Shown here: piece after piece, positions 6,586 to 7,847 of the stretch | How the letters are laid out: each line of letters opens with the position of its first letter | Position numbering within the stretch: position 1 is the stretch's first letter | Source: Solirubrobacterales bacterium | Lineage (GTDB): Bacteria > Actinomycetota > Thermoleophilia > Solirubrobacterales > Solirubrobacteraceae | DNA: 7,847 nucleotides | Direction: 5' to 3' | NCBI GenBank assembly: GCA_003134675.1 | Contig: PLBZ01000054.1 | Coordinates: 1-7,847, forward strand | Program-made: the position numbers and the translations under genes | The notes under the pieces: model-generated | Told to the model about the DNA's origin: nothing | Databases searched by the model: none | What the model saw: the letters and a program-made list of their open reading frames with translations, nothing else

Positions 6586-7821
6586 GTGCGCGCGCGCTGG
6601 CTGGGACTACTAGCAGTCGCGCTTGCCGTCCCGGTCCTGGGGGCGGCCGGTTGCGGAGGCGTGAGCATATCGGGCGCGTCGAGCGCGACGGGCAACCAGT
6701 TGGCGATCTACTCGAGCTTGCCGCTGCAGGGACCTTCAGGGCCCATCTCTCAGCAGATCGTAGGCGGCGAGAAGCTGGCGCTGAGCGAGGCCGGCGGGCG
6801 CGTCGGCCCTTTCAAGATGAGCTACGTATCGATGGACGACTCGAATGCGAGCACCGGGGAATGGAACCCGGGCGTGACGGCGACGAATGCCAAGACGGCT
6901 GCTCAGGATCCCAGCACGATCGCCTATCTGGGTGACTACAACTCGGGTGCAAGCGCGGTGTCGCTGCCGCTGATCAACGCCGCGGGGATCCTGCAAGTCA
7001 GCCCGGCGAGCCCATATGTCGGATTGACATCCTCGCTCGATGCCGGCCAGGACGAGCCCGAACGCTTTTATCCCTCGGGGCGACGCACATTCGGACGTCT
7101 GCAGCCAGGAGATCCGGCGCAGGCCGAAGCGCAGGTAGCGCTGATGCGAACCTTGGGAGTGAAGCGGCTGTATGTGCTCGACGACCAGGGCCCGTTTGAG
7201 GTCCCGCTCGCGCAGCTCGTTGCCAGCGGCGCTCAACGGGCCGGCATCGCGGTGGCGGGGAACGACAGCTTGGATATGACAGCGACCACGAGCTTCAGCG
7301 GCGAGGTCGCCAAGGTGGGGGAAAGCGGCGCGCAGGCCGTGTTCTTTGCCGGCGGCACGGGAGCGAGCACGGTGGCCCTGTGGCGAGCGCTGCACAGCGC
7401 TGTCCCGAAGCTGCTGCTGCTCGGATCGAGCGACATGGTCAACCCCTCGTTCGCTTCCGCGATCGGTCAGGCGGCGGCGAGCACATATCTGACCACGCCA
7501 ATCCTTCCCTCCCGCTCCTATCCGCGTGCGGCGGCTCGGGTGCTCGAGGCATATCGCGAGCGCTTCGGCAGTGGAGGGGGCCCGTATGCGCTGTATGGGT
7601 ATGAGGCGATGAGCGTCGCACTGCTTGCGGTTCGTGAGGCCGGCGCGCGCGGTAACGACCGCCAGACGGTGATCAACCGGTTCTTCGCGATCCGGGATCG
7701 CGAATCTGTGCTGGGTCGCTACTCGATGCAAGCTGACGGCGAAAGCACCTCCTCGCGCTACGGCGTGGACCGTGTGGAGAACGGGCGCGCGGTGTTCTAC
7801 CGGGTATTGAGCGTCGGCTGA
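6586..7821 (+). CDS. Lipoprotein substrate-binding protein, LivJ-type (branched-chain amino acid ABC transporter family)
   Basis: This is a predicted type I periplasmic-binding fold protein of the family that feeds amino acids or related ligands to LIV-type ABC importers. I start it at GTG 6586, giving 411 residues. This places a short basic N-terminus before a hydrophobic helix (5-21) and a lipobox-like AAGC with Cys23 as the lipidation site. A longer in-frame start (TTG 6505) would overlap the small membrane gene and bury the signal peptide. A weak GAGA (6577-6580) precedes the GTG. The mature part begins with IYSSLPLQGPSG (41-52). It continues with YLGDYNSGAS (114-123), equivalent to the family's ligand-contact strand-loop, then INAAGILQVSP (130-140), the second-lobe strand RLYVLDD (194-200), and YALYGYEAMSVALLAV (334-349). 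No permease or ATPase gene follows before the window ends, so the ligand is unknown. The tryptophan setting only hints at aromatic or branched-chain amino acids. Confidence 0.88.
   Translation: MRARWLGLLAVALAVPVLGAAGCGGVSISGASSATGNQLAIYSSLPLQGPSGPISQQIVGGEKLALSEAGGRVGPFKMSYVSMDDSNASTGEWNPGVTATNAKTAAQDPSTIAYLGDYNSGASAVSLPLINAAGILQVSPASPYVGLTSSLDAGQDEPERFYPSGRRTFGRLQPGDPAQAEAQVALMRTLGVKRLYVLDDQGPFEVPLAQLVASGAQRAGIAVAGNDSLDMTATTSFSGEVAKVGESGAQAVFFAGGTGASTVALWRALHSAVPKLLLLGSSDMVNPSFASAIGQAAASTYLTTPILPSRSYPRAAARVLEAYRERFGSGGGPYALYGYEAMSVALLAVREAGARGNDRQTVINRFFAIRDRESVLGRYSMQADGESTSSRYGVDRVENGRAVFYRVLSVG
7684..7704. repeat. Near-perfect palindrome inside the binding-protein gene
   Basis: Arms TTCGCGATCC (7684-7693) and GGATCGCGAA (7695-7704) are exact reverse complements separated by a single G. 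As RNA this could form nine pairs with a three-base loop. It encodes residues 367-373 (FAIRDRE), so codon constraint plus chance remains possible. No second copy was noticed in the window. Confidence 0.6.
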
Positions 7822-7847
7822 GGGGGGCTGGGGTTCGTCAAAAATAA

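Noticed and set aside
7822..7847. A terminator or convergent gene end in the A-rich last bases
   Set aside because: No inverted repeat precedes the AAAAATAA stretch, and 26 bases are too few to judge what lies beyond.
1..7847. A novel defence, mobile or biosynthetic system
   Set aside because: No nuclease, reverse transcriptase, transposase, CRISPR repeat, toxin-antitoxin pair or prophage signal was seen. Most of the sequence is a standard tryptophan pathway.

Overview
The window is GC-rich, densely coding, and read entirely on the + strand. It carries most of a tryptophan biosynthesis operon in the order trpG-trpD-trpC-[htrA]-trpF-trpB-trpA, followed by a small membrane-protein gene and a lipoprotein substrate-binding protein gene. 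Protein signatures, base composition and the dedicated trpF suggest a deep-branching, high-GC actinobacterial lineage, with Thermoleophilia/Solirubrobacterales my best guess. That placement comes from recognition only and was not checked by any search.

Region 1-2454 holds trpG (glutamine amidotransferase, probably cut by the left edge), trpD (anthranilate phosphoribosyltransferase) and trpC (indole-3-glycerol-phosphate synthase). They are joined by 8-bp and 4-bp overlaps and have clear Shine-Dalgarno sequences. Region 2455-3762 breaks this pattern. After a 64-bp gap containing a two-part hairpin comes a complete membrane-anchored HtrA/DegP-type serine protease with one PDZ domain and visibly different codon use. 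Region 3763-6403 resumes the pathway with trpF, trpB and trpA, linked by ATGA overlaps. Region 6404-7821 holds a 53-residue predicted two-helix membrane protein and a LivJ-type lipoprotein binding protein. The last 26 bases show no supportable feature.

Together the trp products cover every step from glutamine-dependent anthranilate synthesis (TrpG, needing TrpE from outside the window) through TrpD, TrpF, TrpC and the TrpA/TrpB tryptophan synthase. All catalytic residues I could check are present. The most notable departure is the shortened, Asp-lacking glycine-rich loop of TrpD. The protease and the two downstream envelope genes have no established role in tryptophan synthesis. Their link to the pathway is positional only.

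I found no convincing CRISPR array, RNA gene, insertion sequence or phage signal. The window reads mainly as a housekeeping operon with an odd passenger gene, not as a new defence or mobile system. Any trp leader, attenuator or T-box would lie upstream of base 1 and cannot be judged here.
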